Below, one piece after another: positions 35,165 through 44,424 of a stretch of 64,000 nt of DNA. The DNA comes from Pseudomonadales bacterium (GTDB lineage Bacteria > Pseudomonadota > Gammaproteobacteria > Pseudomonadales > UBA7239), in assembly GCA_041395665.1 (NCBI GenBank), contig JAWLAB010000003.1, forward strand, positions 345,586 through 409,585. Direction: 5' to 3'. Numbering within the stretch: position 1 is the stretch's first letter; each line of letters starts with the position of its first letter. Made by a program: the position numbers and the translations under genes. Below the pieces are notes generated by a model, which ran no database searches, was not told where the DNA came from, and worked only from the letters and a program-made list of their open reading frames with translations.

Positions 35165-35860
35165 TTAAAACCGATAGCCGATACTCGCCATGTAAACCCA
35201 CACATCGGCATCCACATTGGCTTCTACTTTAGAACCAGCCAACGCACCACTTTTTACTTTGTAAGTTGCCTCGGTGTCGACACCGAAATACCAAACACCT
35301 GCATTCAGCAGCCAGTTATCCCCCAAATCAACATCCAAACCAGCTTCCAAAGCCCATCCCCACGAGTCATCAATATCCAAATCCACATCGCCACCCAGCG
35401 TGGTATTCAACTCGCCGCCAGCATCTTCACCAAAAAACCATGAATAGTTCACACCCGCGCCCACATACGGCGTGAATGCGCTGGAATTATTGAAGTAATA
35501 CTGTGCCGTTAATGTTGGCGGCAGTAACCGCGTATTACCGAGATCTTTCGTCCCTAAAGCTGCACCCAAATTGGTATTGCCATGAATCGAATGTTGAAAA
35601 GGTGCAGCAGCCAACAAGCCCACACCGATGTTATCCGTCAGCATATAAGTTGCTGTTACGCCCAAGCGCGTACTGCTATCAATACTGACATTACTGCCAT
35701 AGAGTGCATTGTCATTGAGCATCGGCGTTGAAATGCTGTCGATCAAAGTAACCCTCGTAGCTCCTACACGCACGATAATATCGTCTGCTTTATGGGCCTG
35801 AACCCCCATCACACAGCTTCCCAGAACCAGACCTGCTACTATTTTGTTCAACGCACTCAT
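35165..35860 (-). CDS. OmpW family outer-membrane protein
   Basis: 231 residues from the ATG at 35860, which has GAGGTGC four bases upstream. A signal peptide (KIVAGLVLGSCVMGVQAHKA) precedes an eight-stranded barrel. Family marks: DIIVRVGATRV, ATYMLTDNIGVGLLAAAPFQ and YVGAGVNYSWFFGE, ending in MASIGYRF with a terminal Phe. OmpW proteins form small channels for hydrophobic compounds, which would suit a CoA-ester-degrading organism. It diverges from the 2OG oxygenase gene across an AT-rich 144 bp. Confidence 0.9.
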   Translation of the reverse strand: MSALNKIVAGLVLGSCVMGVQAHKADDIIVRVGATRVTLIDSISTPMLNDNALYGSNVSIDSSTRLGVTATYMLTDNIGVGLLAAAPFQHSIHGNTNLGAALGTKDLGNTRLLPPTLTAQYYFNNSSAFTPYVGAGVNYSWFFGEDAGGELNTTLGGDVDLDIDDSWGWALEAGLDVDLGDNWLLNAGVWYFGVDTEATYKVKSGALAGSKVEANVDADVWVYMASIGYRF

Positions 35861-36004
35861 TTTGCACCTCAGACCATTCGGAAGATGCGATTCACCGAAC
35901 CGCGAGGGCATTGGAACACGAGCTATTTCACAATTTATTGACAGAAATTAAGTATTTATTTGATTAAAAAATGTATTTTAAATAGATCAATAACAGACAA
36001 TTTT

Positions 36005-36754
36005 ATGAACACAGACCCTTTTTTTTATTTTGATCCTTCCAGCTTGCACGCTCGCGCAGAATCTTTAGCGGAAAGCTATCGCAACGCCGCTCCTTTTCCT
36101 CACGCAGTCATCGACAACCTATTGCCCGATGACATTGCACTACATCTTGCACGCGAATTTCCGGCGCGCGATTTTGCAGGTTTCCAACGCCGTGATAATC
36201 CGCACCAGGTGTTGAAACAAGCGCGTCTGCAAGAAAGTTATTTCGCAGGCGTTTCTGGTTTTGCACGCCACATGGTTCTGTTGTTTAACGATCATGTTTT
36301 TATCGACTTTTTAGAAAAACTGACAGGTATCAAAGGCATCATTCCCGATCCACATTTTTTTGGCGGCGCATTCCACCAAATTCTGCCTGGTGGAAAATTG
36401 GATATACACGCCGACTTCAATCGCGATGAACGCAGAAAATTAGATCGCCGTTTGAATGTGTTGTTGTATCTCAATGAAGATTGGCAAGAAGCATGGGGCG
36501 GCAATTTGGAATTATGGAATACAGACATGACGCGCTGCGAAAAAAAGGTGTCACCGATTTTGAATCGCTGCGTAATTTTTAATACGACAGACAGCTCTTT
36601 TCACGGCCATCCCGATCCACTCGCCTGCCCACCCGATCGCACGCGCAACTCACTGGCTTTTTACTACTACACCAACGGCCGCGATGACGGTTCCAGTGGC
36701 GAAGGACAATTCAAAACACTGTGGCGTGATAGACCTGAAGGCCAACCAACATGA
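36005..36754 (+). CDS. 2OG-Fe(II) oxygenase (prolyl 4-hydroxylase-like)
   Basis: 249 residues from ATG 36005. The iron facial triad is visible as His and Asp in GGKLDIHADFNRDE and distal His in SSFHGHPDP; the 2-oxoglutarate Arg is likely in DRTRNSLAFYYYT. The double-stranded beta-helix core is at residues about 105-230. Substrate unknown; relatives hydroxylate prolines or modify small molecules. It overlaps pdxH by four bases. Confidence 0.85.
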   Translation: MNTDPFFYFDPSSLHARAESLAESYRNAAPFPHAVIDNLLPDDIALHLAREFPARDFAGFQRRDNPHQVLKQARLQESYFAGVSGFARHMVLLFNDHVFIDFLEKLTGIKGIIPDPHFFGGAFHQILPGGKLDIHADFNRDERRKLDRRLNVLLYLNEDWQEAWGGNLELWNTDMTRCEKKVSPILNRCVIFNTTDSSFHGHPDPLACPPDRTRNSLAFYYYTNGRDDGSSGEGQFKTLWRDRPEGQPT

Positions 36755-37389
36755 AAACTTCCGATATCCGTCGCGAATACCAATACACGGAATTGCATCG
36801 TCGTGATTTAGCCAAAAATCCTTTGGTGCAATTTGCGAAATGGCTAGAAGAAGCCACACAGCATGAAGCGATTCCCGACCCCACCGCGATGGTGTTAGCA
36901 ACGATCAACGCACAAGGTCAGCCTGCACAGCGCACCGTGTTGTTAAAAAATTATGACGATGCTGGTTTTACTTTTTTTACCAATTTGCAGAGTCATAAAT
37001 CAGAAGATATGGTGGCGAACGCGAAAGTGTCGCTGTTGTTTCAATGGTTGCCGCAAAGCCGACAGGCGATTATTCAAGGCACGGTGCAACGCACCACGCG
37101 CACAGAAGACGAGGCTTATTTTGCCAGCCGACCACGCGCCAGCCAGCTCGCCGCTTGGGCTTCCGCGCAAAGTCATGCACTGAGTAATCGCGAACAACTG
37201 GAGAACGGCTACGCGGAAATCGAAAAACGCTTTGGCGATGCCGTCATTCCTTGCCCTGAGAACTGGGGCGGCTGGCGTGTCATCCCAACGCGCATCGAGT
37301 TCTGGCAGGGTCGCCCTTGCCGCCTACACGATCGCTTTGTGTACGAGCAGCTCGGCAATCGTTGGCAAATCCAGCGACTCGCGCCCTAG
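36751..37389 (+). CDS. pdxH: Pyridoxamine 5'-phosphate oxidase
   Basis: FMN enzyme oxidising PNP or PMP to PLP, the cofactor of TrpB among others. 212 residues, standard length. Motifs: REYQYTELHRRDL, DPTAMVLATINAQGQPAQRTVLLKN split here as family blocks, FFTNLQSHKSEDM and the C-terminal RIEFWQGRPCRLHDR with R and H binding the phosphate. It starts within the 2OG oxygenase stop (ATGA). Confidence 0.95.
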   Translation: MKTSDIRREYQYTELHRRDLAKNPLVQFAKWLEEATQHEAIPDPTAMVLATINAQGQPAQRTVLLKNYDDAGFTFFTNLQSHKSEDMVANAKVSLLFQWLPQSRQAIIQGTVQRTTRTEDEAYFASRPRASQLAAWASAQSHALSNREQLENGYAEIEKRFGDAVIPCPENWGGWRVIPTRIEFWQGRPCRLHDRFVYEQLGNRWQIQRLAP

Positions 37390-37527
37390 CTTTCACGAAT
37401 AACGCTCGCTTGGGCATTTTCCGCAGCGTTTTGGGCTAGCCGCTTGCCGCGCACTGCCCCATAATTCTCCCCCCAATTTTTCATTTTTCCTTTCAACTTT
37501 TCTTTTCTCAACAACAGGAGCATCACC

Positions 37528-38652
37528 ATGCAAACCGCTATTGCGAAAAAACTGGGTATCCAAGTGCCTATTTTTGCGTTCACTCATTGCCGCGATGTCG
37601 TCGTCGCCGTTTCTAAAGCAGGCGGCCTCGGCGTACTCGGCGCTGTCGGCTTCTCGCCTGAGCAGTTGAAGCAGGAATTGGACTGGATCGACCAACACAT
37701 CGGCGATCATGTTTACGGCGTGGATATTGTTATCCCACAAGAATACGAAGGCATGGGCGAAATGGATCCAGCCAAGCTGGAAGAAATGCTGCAAGGCATG
37801 GTGCCGCAAGAGCACCGCGACTTCGCTGAGAAATTGCTGGCTGATCACGGCGTGCCTGCATGGCCCGATGCCAACGACAAAATGGGCTTGCTGGGCTGGA
37901 ACGAAGCCATCGCCACACAGTTGGTGGATGTTGCAATGGAGCGCCCCAAGTGCCGTTTGATCGCCAACGCACTCGGCACACCACCCGCTGACATCATCAA
38001 ACGCGTACAAGATTCGGGTCGTTTGATCGGCGCGCTGTGCGGCAAAGTGAAACAAGCCGTTGCCCATAAAAAAGCAGGCTTGGACTTCATCATCGCGCAA
38101 GGCGGCGAAGGTGGCGGTCACACGGGCGATGTGGGCTCTATCGTGTTGTGGCCACAAATCATTGACGCTGTGGGCGACACCCCTGTGTTGGCAGCTGGCG
38201 GTATCGGCAACGGTCGCCAAGTATTGGCGGCGATGGCGATGGGCGCGCAAGGCGTGTGGTCTGGCTCGCTGTGGCTGACCGTAGAAGAAGCGGATGCCGA
38301 GCCAGCGCAGAAAGAAACCCTGCTCAAAGCCACTTCCGAAGACACCGTGCGTTCACGCAGTTGGACCGGCAAGCCTTGCCGTATGCTGAAAAACGAATGG
38401 ACCATCGCTTGGGAAACCGACGGCAATCCAAAACCACTGGGCATGCCGCTGCAAGGCTTGGTGACGGGCGATGCCATCCGCCGTACCCACAAATACGCCG
38501 CCGTGGGCGACTGCCAAAAAGTGGCATTCAACCCAGTCGGTCAAGTGGTTGGTCAAATCAACCATGTGGAAAAAAGCGGACAAGTCGTGATGCGCTTGTT
38601 GAATGAATATGTGGATGCGCTGGAAAGCGTGAATGCATTAACGGCTGAATAA
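37528..38652 (+). CDS. Nitronate monooxygenase-family flavin oxidoreductase
   Basis: 374-residue FMN TIM-barrel protein of the NPD/NMO family. It has the N-terminal IQVPIFAFTHCRDVVVAVSK, the FMN loop AQGGEGGGHTGDVGS with the His position, PVLAAGGIGNGRQ and GAQGVWSGSLWL. Close relatives in CoA-catabolic or steroid-degrading bacteria may be NADH:quinone or unsaturated-acid reductases rather than true nitronate oxidases, so the name is broad. It has its own ribosome-binding site (ACAGGAGC) and a terminator. Confidence 0.82.
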   Translation: MQTAIAKKLGIQVPIFAFTHCRDVVVAVSKAGGLGVLGAVGFSPEQLKQELDWIDQHIGDHVYGVDIVIPQEYEGMGEMDPAKLEEMLQGMVPQEHRDFAEKLLADHGVPAWPDANDKMGLLGWNEAIATQLVDVAMERPKCRLIANALGTPPADIIKRVQDSGRLIGALCGKVKQAVAHKKAGLDFIIAQGGEGGGHTGDVGSIVLWPQIIDAVGDTPVLAAGGIGNGRQVLAAMAMGAQGVWSGSLWLTVEEADAEPAQKETLLKATSEDTVRSRSWTGKPCRMLKNEWTIAWETDGNPKPLGMPLQGLVTGDAIRRTHKYAAVGDCQKVAFNPVGQVVGQINHVEKSGQVVMRLLNEYVDALESVNALTAE

Positions 38653-38669
38653 TTCAGTAACAAGGAACG

Positions 38670-38700
38670 AAAAAAATCCCGCCAAGTGCGGGATTTTTTA
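38670..38700. terminator. Bidirectional rho-independent terminator
   Basis: Stem ATCCCGC/GCGGGAT (38676-38682 with 38688-38694), loop CAAGT, flanked by an A run on the left and a T run on the right. It serves the flavin oxidoreductase (plus) and the ABC permease (minus), which converge here. Confidence 0.9.
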
Positions 38701-38710
38701 TGCACAAAAT

Positions 38711-39844
38711 TTACTGCTTCCCAATCACACTCCGAAACCGCAACAGCGCGCCCGTTAAAAAGCACACACCGATGGCGCTCATGGCGGCGATTTGTTTCCA
38801 CACCGCCATAAAATCTGCACTACGAAATAAAACAGCAATAGAAAAATTAGTGAAGTGTGAGGATGGAATCAACAACATGAAGTAATGGATGGGTTTGGGC
38901 ATCACATCCAACGGCGTTAAACCGCCAGACAGCACGGCGATCAACATTACGATCGGCAAAAATAACAAACCCAATTGTGGCATTGAGCGCGCGACGGTAC
39001 CCAAAAAAACACCTATCGCAGAAATAGAAAACAAATACAGCGCCGCACCAAATAAAAACAAAGCCAGTGAACCCTGCAAAGGAATACCGAGTATGGCTTT
39101 GATAACAAACTGAATACAAAAAAACATGCCCAACAAAATGACGGTGCTGTTCGCCCACACTTTGCCCAGTGCAATTTCCACGGGGCGCAACGGCATTACC
39201 AACAAATGCTCCACCGTGCCGCGCTCGCGTTCGCGTATCAGTGCAGCGCCCGTTAAAACAATCGCCAACATCGACACAATGCTGATCATATTGGTAATGC
39301 CAAAAAACCACCCGCCGTGCAGATTGGGGTTAAACGCCACGCGCACATCCATTTTTACGGGCTGCGGAAATTGTGCTTGCGGAAAATAGTGCTTGAGCGT
39401 TTCACCCAGAATTTGCGAAATATAAGCCGCGCCATTGCCTGCTTGCGTCATTGCCGTAGCATCGACCAGCACTTGTAGCGCCGGTTTACGGCCTGCGCTG
39501 ATATCCGCTTCAAAACGGCGCGGAATCCACACCACGAAGGTGTAAGTGCTGTCATCCATACGCGCAATGGCTTGATTGCCAGCCAACAACACCGGCGGTT
39601 TGAAATACGGTCGCTGCAACGCAAAAAATACTGCGCGCGACAACGGCGTGTTGTCTTCATCGACCACTGCCACGGATGCGTTGCGCATATCCATCACAGC
39701 ATTTTTTGCGGGGACAATGATGAATATCGTGAACGACAACACAATCAATACACACATCACCACATCGCTGCGCAAACTCCACAGCTCTTTGATGCCGAGA
39801 TGATAAATATTGATCAGGCTGCGCCACAGTGTTTTGTGCCACAT
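38711..39844 (-). CDS. ABC-2 type permease (YhhJ-like)
   Basis: 377-residue inner-membrane protein of an ABC exporter. One N-terminal helix (residues about 26-48, VVMCVLIVLSFTIFIIVPAK) is followed by a periplasmic domain of about 140 residues and five to six C-terminal helices. GAALIRERERGTVEHLLVMPLRPVE is the ABC-2 signature. It lies 6 bp downstream of the RbbA-like gene and completes the hlyD-rbbA-yhhJ set. The substrate is unknown. Confidence 0.88.
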   Translation of the reverse strand: MWHKTLWRSLINIYHLGIKELWSLRSDVVMCVLIVLSFTIFIIVPAKNAVMDMRNASVAVVDEDNTPLSRAVFFALQRPYFKPPVLLAGNQAIARMDDSTYTFVVWIPRRFEADISAGRKPALQVLVDATAMTQAGNGAAYISQILGETLKHYFPQAQFPQPVKMDVRVAFNPNLHGGWFFGITNMISIVSMLAIVLTGAALIRERERGTVEHLLVMPLRPVEIALGKVWANSTVILLGMFFCIQFVIKAILGIPLQGSLALFLFGAALYLFSISAIGVFLGTVARSMPQLGLLFLPIVMLIAVLSGGLTPLDVMPKPIHYFMLLIPSSHFTNFSIAVLFRSADFMAVWKQIAAMSAIGVCFLTGALLRFRSVIGKQ

Positions 39845-39850
39845 AGCTGG

Positions 39851-42604
39851 CTACGCCTCCTGCTTGCGCAACAACAGCGCACTGCCAATCGTGAACACAG
39901 AAAAATGCACCGCCATCACCGCGAAATTTTTCCATAAATCAGCAAAATACAGTCCTTTGGTAAATGTACCCACGGTGATATTGAGCAAATAGGTGGTGGA
40001 GAAAAACGTGCCGAACCAGTACGCGCCACCTTCCAGCGAGGCTACGGGTTTCAACATGCCAGAAAAATTGACCGAGGGAATCATCGAGATAATCAACGCC
40101 GCAAACAGCGCTGCAATTTGTGTGCGGGTAAAAGAAGAAATCAGTAACCCAAACGATGTTGCCACCCAGCTATAACAAATACCGGCAAACATCAGCACCG
40201 GCAAACTGCCCAGTAGTGGCACTTGAAACACAAAGCGCGTGAGCAACACTAAGCACAAGAAGTTAATCATCGCGATCACTACATACGGCACCTGTTTACC
40301 CCACAAAAATTCCAAACGCCGCGTGGGTGTGGCATAAAAATTGATGATAGAACCGAGCTCTTTTTCACGCACCACAGCCACAGCCATCAACATCATGGGA
40401 ATCATCGTCACCAGCACTGCAATAATGGACGGCACGATGGCGTAAGCACTCAGCATTTCTTGGTTGTACTGAAAGCGCGTTTCCAAACGGTATGGCTCCT
40501 CCGGCATTTTTATACGACGCTCGCGTAATAATTGCTGCAAGTATTGCTGGTGTATGCCTTGAATATAACTGCGCGCACGCTCTGCCCGAAACGGGTAGCT
40601 GCCGTTGATTTGCACCGCAACAGAAGGCTCTTTTCCTGCATCCAAATCTTTTCCAAAACCGGAAGGAATTTCTAAAGCAAACAGCAACTCGCCGGATGCC
40701 AGTTTTTCTTGCAACTGTGCATAACTACTCAGCGCACCGTGCGAGAAAAAATAATCGCTGGCACTGAAGTGATCAATGTATTCACGGCTGGCCGGTGTGT
40801 GGTCTTGATCCAATACGGCGAATTCCAACTTATCGACATCAAAATTTATCCCCATACCCAACACCATCATCAAAAACAGCGGCGCGACAAAGGCAAACAT
40901 CAAGCGAATGGGTTCACGCATAATTTCCAGTGTTTCACGTCGCGCATAGGCTTTGAGGCGCTGTAGGCTGAAATATTTATCACCACCTTCCGCTACCTGT
41001 GCCAACGATTTTTTTTCTACAGCAGACGTGATAGCTGCAAGATGTTTGCTGTCTACGGGGCGCGCCTGCTCTAACACCTGAATAAACGCATCTTCCAAGG
41101 TAGGCACTGAAAATTGCTGACGAATATTTTCTGGGCTGCCAGACGCCAGCACTTTGCCTGCATCCATCAGTGAAATACGGTCACAGCGATCAGCTTCATT
41201 CATGTAATGCGTAGTGATAAAAATTGTTACGCCTTGGTTGCGCGACAAATCAATCAACAACTCCCAAAAACTATCGCGCGCTACGGGGTCTACGCCAGAG
41301 GTTGGCTCGTCCAGAATCAACATTACCGGATTGTGAATCACCGCCACGGCCAACGATAAACGCTGACGTACGCCCAAAGGCAAGCTACCCGCAGGCTGCT
41401 GCGCGTAAACGGAGAGCTGCATATCGTGCAACAGCGTTTCACTGCGTGCGCGTATCTGTTCGCTGCTCATGGCAAAAATACGCCCGTGCAGCTCCAGGTT
41501 TTGTATCACGTTCAGTTCTTCATACAGCGAAAAGCTTTGTGACATATAACCGATGCGATGCCGCGTGCTGATTTCACCCACATCTACCTGTTTACCAAAC
41601 AGCAACGCCTCGCCTGCTGTTGCTGGCAACAATCCCGTCAGCATTTTCATCGTGGTGGTTTTGCCACAACCATTGGAACCGAGAAACCCAAATATCTCAC
41701 CTTGATGAATTTCAAAATTGACGTTATCGACTGCCGTAAAATCACCAAAACGACAACTCAAGTTGTGCGCACTGATGACGATGTTGTTTTGATGATCGTC
41801 TTTCAGCGGCGGCAATACCGGTTCGACATGCCCTTCTCTTTTTTCTGGCGGCAACAATTGAATAAATGCGGCATCCAGATTGCTCACGCCGGTTTGTTGC
41901 AACAAAGCAGCAGGAGAACCTTGCGCTAACACGCGACCGGCATCCATCATCGCCAGCCAATCAAAGCTGGAAGCTTCTTCCATGTACGCCGTTGCAACAA
42001 TGATCGACATCGTCGGGCGCTGTGCGCGCAAATCATCCAAGAGCTGCCAAAATTGACGGCGTGATAAAGGGTCTACACCCGTTGTCGGTTCATCCAGAAT
42101 CAACAAATCGGGTTCGTGGATTAACGAGCAGCACAAACTGAGTTTTTGTTTCATGCCGCCCGATAATTTTGCAGCGGGTCTCTCGGCAAAACGCGCCATG
42201 CCTGTCGCTTGCAACAAATGCGCGATGCGCTTTTCGCGCTCTGCACCTTTTTCACCAAACAAATCAGCAAAAAAACAAATGTTTTCCATCACTGATAAAG
42301 TGGGATAGAGATTTTTCCCCAAACCTTGCGGCATATAGGCAATGCGGCGACACATGCGTGAACGCGCGGCGGCGCTACGCACATCTTCATCCAACACAAT
42401 AATGCCGCTGCCTTTCTGCACGCGGCGCGCACCGGCAATCAAACTAAGTAACGTGGATTTTCCGACACCATCAGGCCCGATGATGCCCGCCAGACAACCA
42501 GCGGGAATGGCGAGATCCACACCGTCCAGCGCGACTACCTTGCCATAGCGGTGCCGCACATGGGTGAGTGTGGCTATTGCAGAAGAAGCTGCCACCGTAT
42601 TCAT
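39851..42604 (-). CDS. Fused ABC ATPase-ATPase-permease, RbbA/YhiH-like
   Basis: 917 residues. First ATPase: Walker A GIIGPDGVGKSTLL, signature LSGGMKQKLS and Walker B LLILDEPTTGVDP. Second ATPase (residues about 275-500): GFLGSNGCGKTTTMKM, a variant signature LPLGVRQRLS and LILDEPTSGVDP. The C-terminal half is an ABC-2 permease with AVVREKELGSIINFYATPTRR. E. coli RbbA has this arrangement and is said to associate with ribosomes; whether that applies here is not shown by sequence. It lies between the HlyD-like and YhhJ-like genes, so a drug- or lipid-export pump is the likely role. Confidence 0.9.
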   Translation of the reverse strand: MNTVAASSAIATLTHVRHRYGKVVALDGVDLAIPAGCLAGIIGPDGVGKSTLLSLIAGARRVQKGSGIIVLDEDVRSAAARSRMCRRIAYMPQGLGKNLYPTLSVMENICFFADLFGEKGAEREKRIAHLLQATGMARFAERPAAKLSGGMKQKLSLCCSLIHEPDLLILDEPTTGVDPLSRRQFWQLLDDLRAQRPTMSIIVATAYMEEASSFDWLAMMDAGRVLAQGSPAALLQQTGVSNLDAAFIQLLPPEKREGHVEPVLPPLKDDHQNNIVISAHNLSCRFGDFTAVDNVNFEIHQGEIFGFLGSNGCGKTTTMKMLTGLLPATAGEALLFGKQVDVGEISTRHRIGYMSQSFSLYEELNVIQNLELHGRIFAMSSEQIRARSETLLHDMQLSVYAQQPAGSLPLGVRQRLSLAVAVIHNPVMLILDEPTSGVDPVARDSFWELLIDLSRNQGVTIFITTHYMNEADRCDRISLMDAGKVLASGSPENIRQQFSVPTLEDAFIQVLEQARPVDSKHLAAITSAVEKKSLAQVAEGGDKYFSLQRLKAYARRETLEIMREPIRLMFAFVAPLFLMMVLGMGINFDVDKLEFAVLDQDHTPASREYIDHFSASDYFFSHGALSSYAQLQEKLASGELLFALEIPSGFGKDLDAGKEPSVAVQINGSYPFRAERARSYIQGIHQQYLQQLLRERRIKMPEEPYRLETRFQYNQEMLSAYAIVPSIIAVLVTMIPMMLMAVAVVREKELGSIINFYATPTRRLEFLWGKQVPYVVIAMINFLCLVLLTRFVFQVPLLGSLPVLMFAGICYSWVATSFGLLISSFTRTQIAALFAALIISMIPSVNFSGMLKPVASLEGGAYWFGTFFSTTYLLNITVGTFTKGLYFADLWKNFAVMAVHFSVFTIGSALLLRKQEA

Positions 42605-42613
42605 GGCAATGCC

Positions 42614-43572
42614 CTAGCGAGACGGTGCACTAGGCCAAGTGGCATCACTATCGACACGCAGCCAACCCAAGCCGGGCATGCCGCTCTTCAGCCAAGGATT
42701 TTGTGCCAGCACCGCCGGATCAACACCAATGCGCGTGCGAAATACCAAATTACTGCGCTCGCTGGCGGTTTCCACCGATTTCGGCGTGAACTCCGCTTCT
42801 GCCGCCACGAAGGTCACTGTGGCAGGCACCCATTCGTCCGGTTTGGCGTCCATCTGCAAGCGCGCTTCGTCACCCAAAGCCAATTTGCCTGCCACCTCAG
42901 CAGGCAAAAAGGCTGTCAAATAGACTTCGTTGTCGCTGACCAGAGTGACCAAGGGCGAGCCGGCAGCAATCATTTCACCCGCTTCCGCCAAACGATACAG
43001 GATGTAGCCAGAGAACGGCGCACGGATGCTGCTGTCCGCCAGATCTCCCAGCAAACGGTCGCGCCCCGCCTGCGCGACTTTGCCCGCCGAGCGCGCCGCT
43101 TCAACGCCTGCTTGTGCCGCCGCTACCGCTGAGCCGCAACTGGCAGCGCGCGTGCGCGAGCTGTCCAACTGATCTTGCGACACAAATTGTTGTTTACTGA
43201 GTGACTGCACGCGCCCAACTGCGAGCGTGCGTAACTGCACTCGGTTTGCGCTTGCACCATTTGTGCTTCCGCGAGGCGCACTTGATCGCCCGCTTGCGCG
43301 ATAGCAGCATCGGCGCGGGCGATCTCCGCTTGCAGCGGCTTGCTATCCAACACCGCGAGTACTTGCCCTGCTGCCACGCGGTCGCCCTCTTTCACTTTCA
43401 CTTCCGCCAGCAAGCCTGGAATGCGCGTCGCGACACGGCTTTGCGTCGCCTCCAATCTGCCGTTGGTGTGAAAAAATCCTTGTTCACTCTGTTGCTGCCA
43501 TTGCTGCCACAACAGCACGCCGCCACCGACAAGCACCAGCACCACGATTCCAACACCCAACTTCGCTTTCAT
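42614..43572 (-). pseudogene. HlyD/YhiI-type periplasmic adaptor, frameshifted
   Basis: Membrane-fusion protein of the ABC pump. From ATG 43572 the frame encodes a membrane anchor (GIVVLVLVGGGVLLWQ), the biotinyl-lipoyl-like half RIPGLLAEVKVKEGDRVAAG and the first helix of the hairpin up to MVQAQTE, then goes wrong. The other frame, open from about 43240, supplies LRTLAVGRVQSLSKQQFVSQ, SSIRAPFSGYILYRLAEAGE and a normal end at 42614. One base is missing at about 43236-43240 (GAGTGCAG for GAGNTGCAG). Repaired length is 319 residues, normal for YhiI. Without it the pump would lack its adaptor. Confidence 0.88.
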
Positions 43573-43731
43573 CACTGCACGTTTCCCATCAATTTCCTGC
43601 ACAAACAGTACAGGAATTACTGCGACGAAACGATTAGCAATTCCGACCACACTCGCCGCATTCACTCGACAGCACCCGTAAAAGCCCGCAACATAGCCAG
43701 CTCATTCGCCATCGCGGTTTGCAGGCATTGC

Positions 43732-44406
43732 ATGCAAGTCATCATCCCCGTCAAAGATCTTCGCAGTAGCAAGAGCCGTCTCGCGCACACGCTGCCTGTT
43801 GAAGCGCGCCAAAGTTTGATGGCGGCCTTGTTGTCCGATTTACTGCTCACGCTAAAACACAGCACCTTGGTGCAAGGTATAACGCTAGTGACGCGCTGCC
43901 CAGACGTTGCACAGTTGGCGGCGCAACAACACTGCGAAGTGCTGAATTTGGACGAGGATCGCTGCCTGAACAGCGGCATTGCCGCCGCCATTGCCACACT
44001 CACCGCGCGCGGCACAACACAAGCCCTTATTCTTCACGCTGATTTACCTCTCGCCACCAGTAGCGATATTGATGACATCATCCTCGCGCACCAAAACAAC
44101 GCAGCCGCCATCACCTTGATTCCCGACAATGACAGCAACGGTACCAATGCCATGGTATTGACGCTGCCCACGACGATGCAGTTTTTCTACGGTCATCACA
44201 GCTACTCAGCGCACCGTGATTTTTGCCGCATGCAAGGCATCGACGAGCAAACTGTCTACAATACGCGCTTGGGCAGCGACATTGATTTATGGCAGGATTT
44301 TGCGCCACTGCTGTCAATGCGCACAGCGGGAACGCGCCCACAGCTTTCACTCTGGCTCGAACAATACGGCGAATTATTTGATTGGCCGCTCACTGCCACT
44401 CCCTGA
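43732..44406 (+). CDS. cofC: 2-phospho-L-lactate (or analogue) guanylyltransferase, F420 synthesis
   Basis: 224-residue nucleotidyltransferase that activates 2-phospholactate, phosphoenolpyruvate or 3-phosphoglycerate with GTP to form the side-chain precursor of coenzyme F420. The N-terminus MQVIIPVKDLRSSKSRLAH carries the nucleotide-binding Lys/Arg pattern; LILHADLPLATSSDID has the metal Asp and DSNGTNAMVLTLP the CofC/FbiD signature (GTNAM). The reading frame is open upstream but the family begins at ATG 43732. It is 18 bp upstream of fbiC, so an F420 operon. Which acid is used cannot be told by eye. Confidence 0.9.
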   Translation: MQVIIPVKDLRSSKSRLAHTLPVEARQSLMAALLSDLLLTLKHSTLVQGITLVTRCPDVAQLAAQQHCEVLNLDEDRCLNSGIAAAIATLTARGTTQALILHADLPLATSSDIDDIILAHQNNAAAITLIPDNDSNGTNAMVLTLPTTMQFFYGHHSYSAHRDFCRMQGIDEQTVYNTRLGSDIDLWQDFAPLLSMRTAGTRPQLSLWLEQYGELFDWPLTATP

Positions 44407-44424
44407 ATATTTTTAAGCCACCAC

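Noticed and set aside
35930..36004. FNR/Anr box between ompW and the 2OG oxygenase
   Set aside because: TTGAT and ATCAA occur but are too far apart for an FNR site.
37393..38250. 285-codon open frame opposite the nitronate monooxygenase-like gene
   Set aside because: Antisense to a clear enzyme gene and rich in His/Ala/Gln without family motifs.
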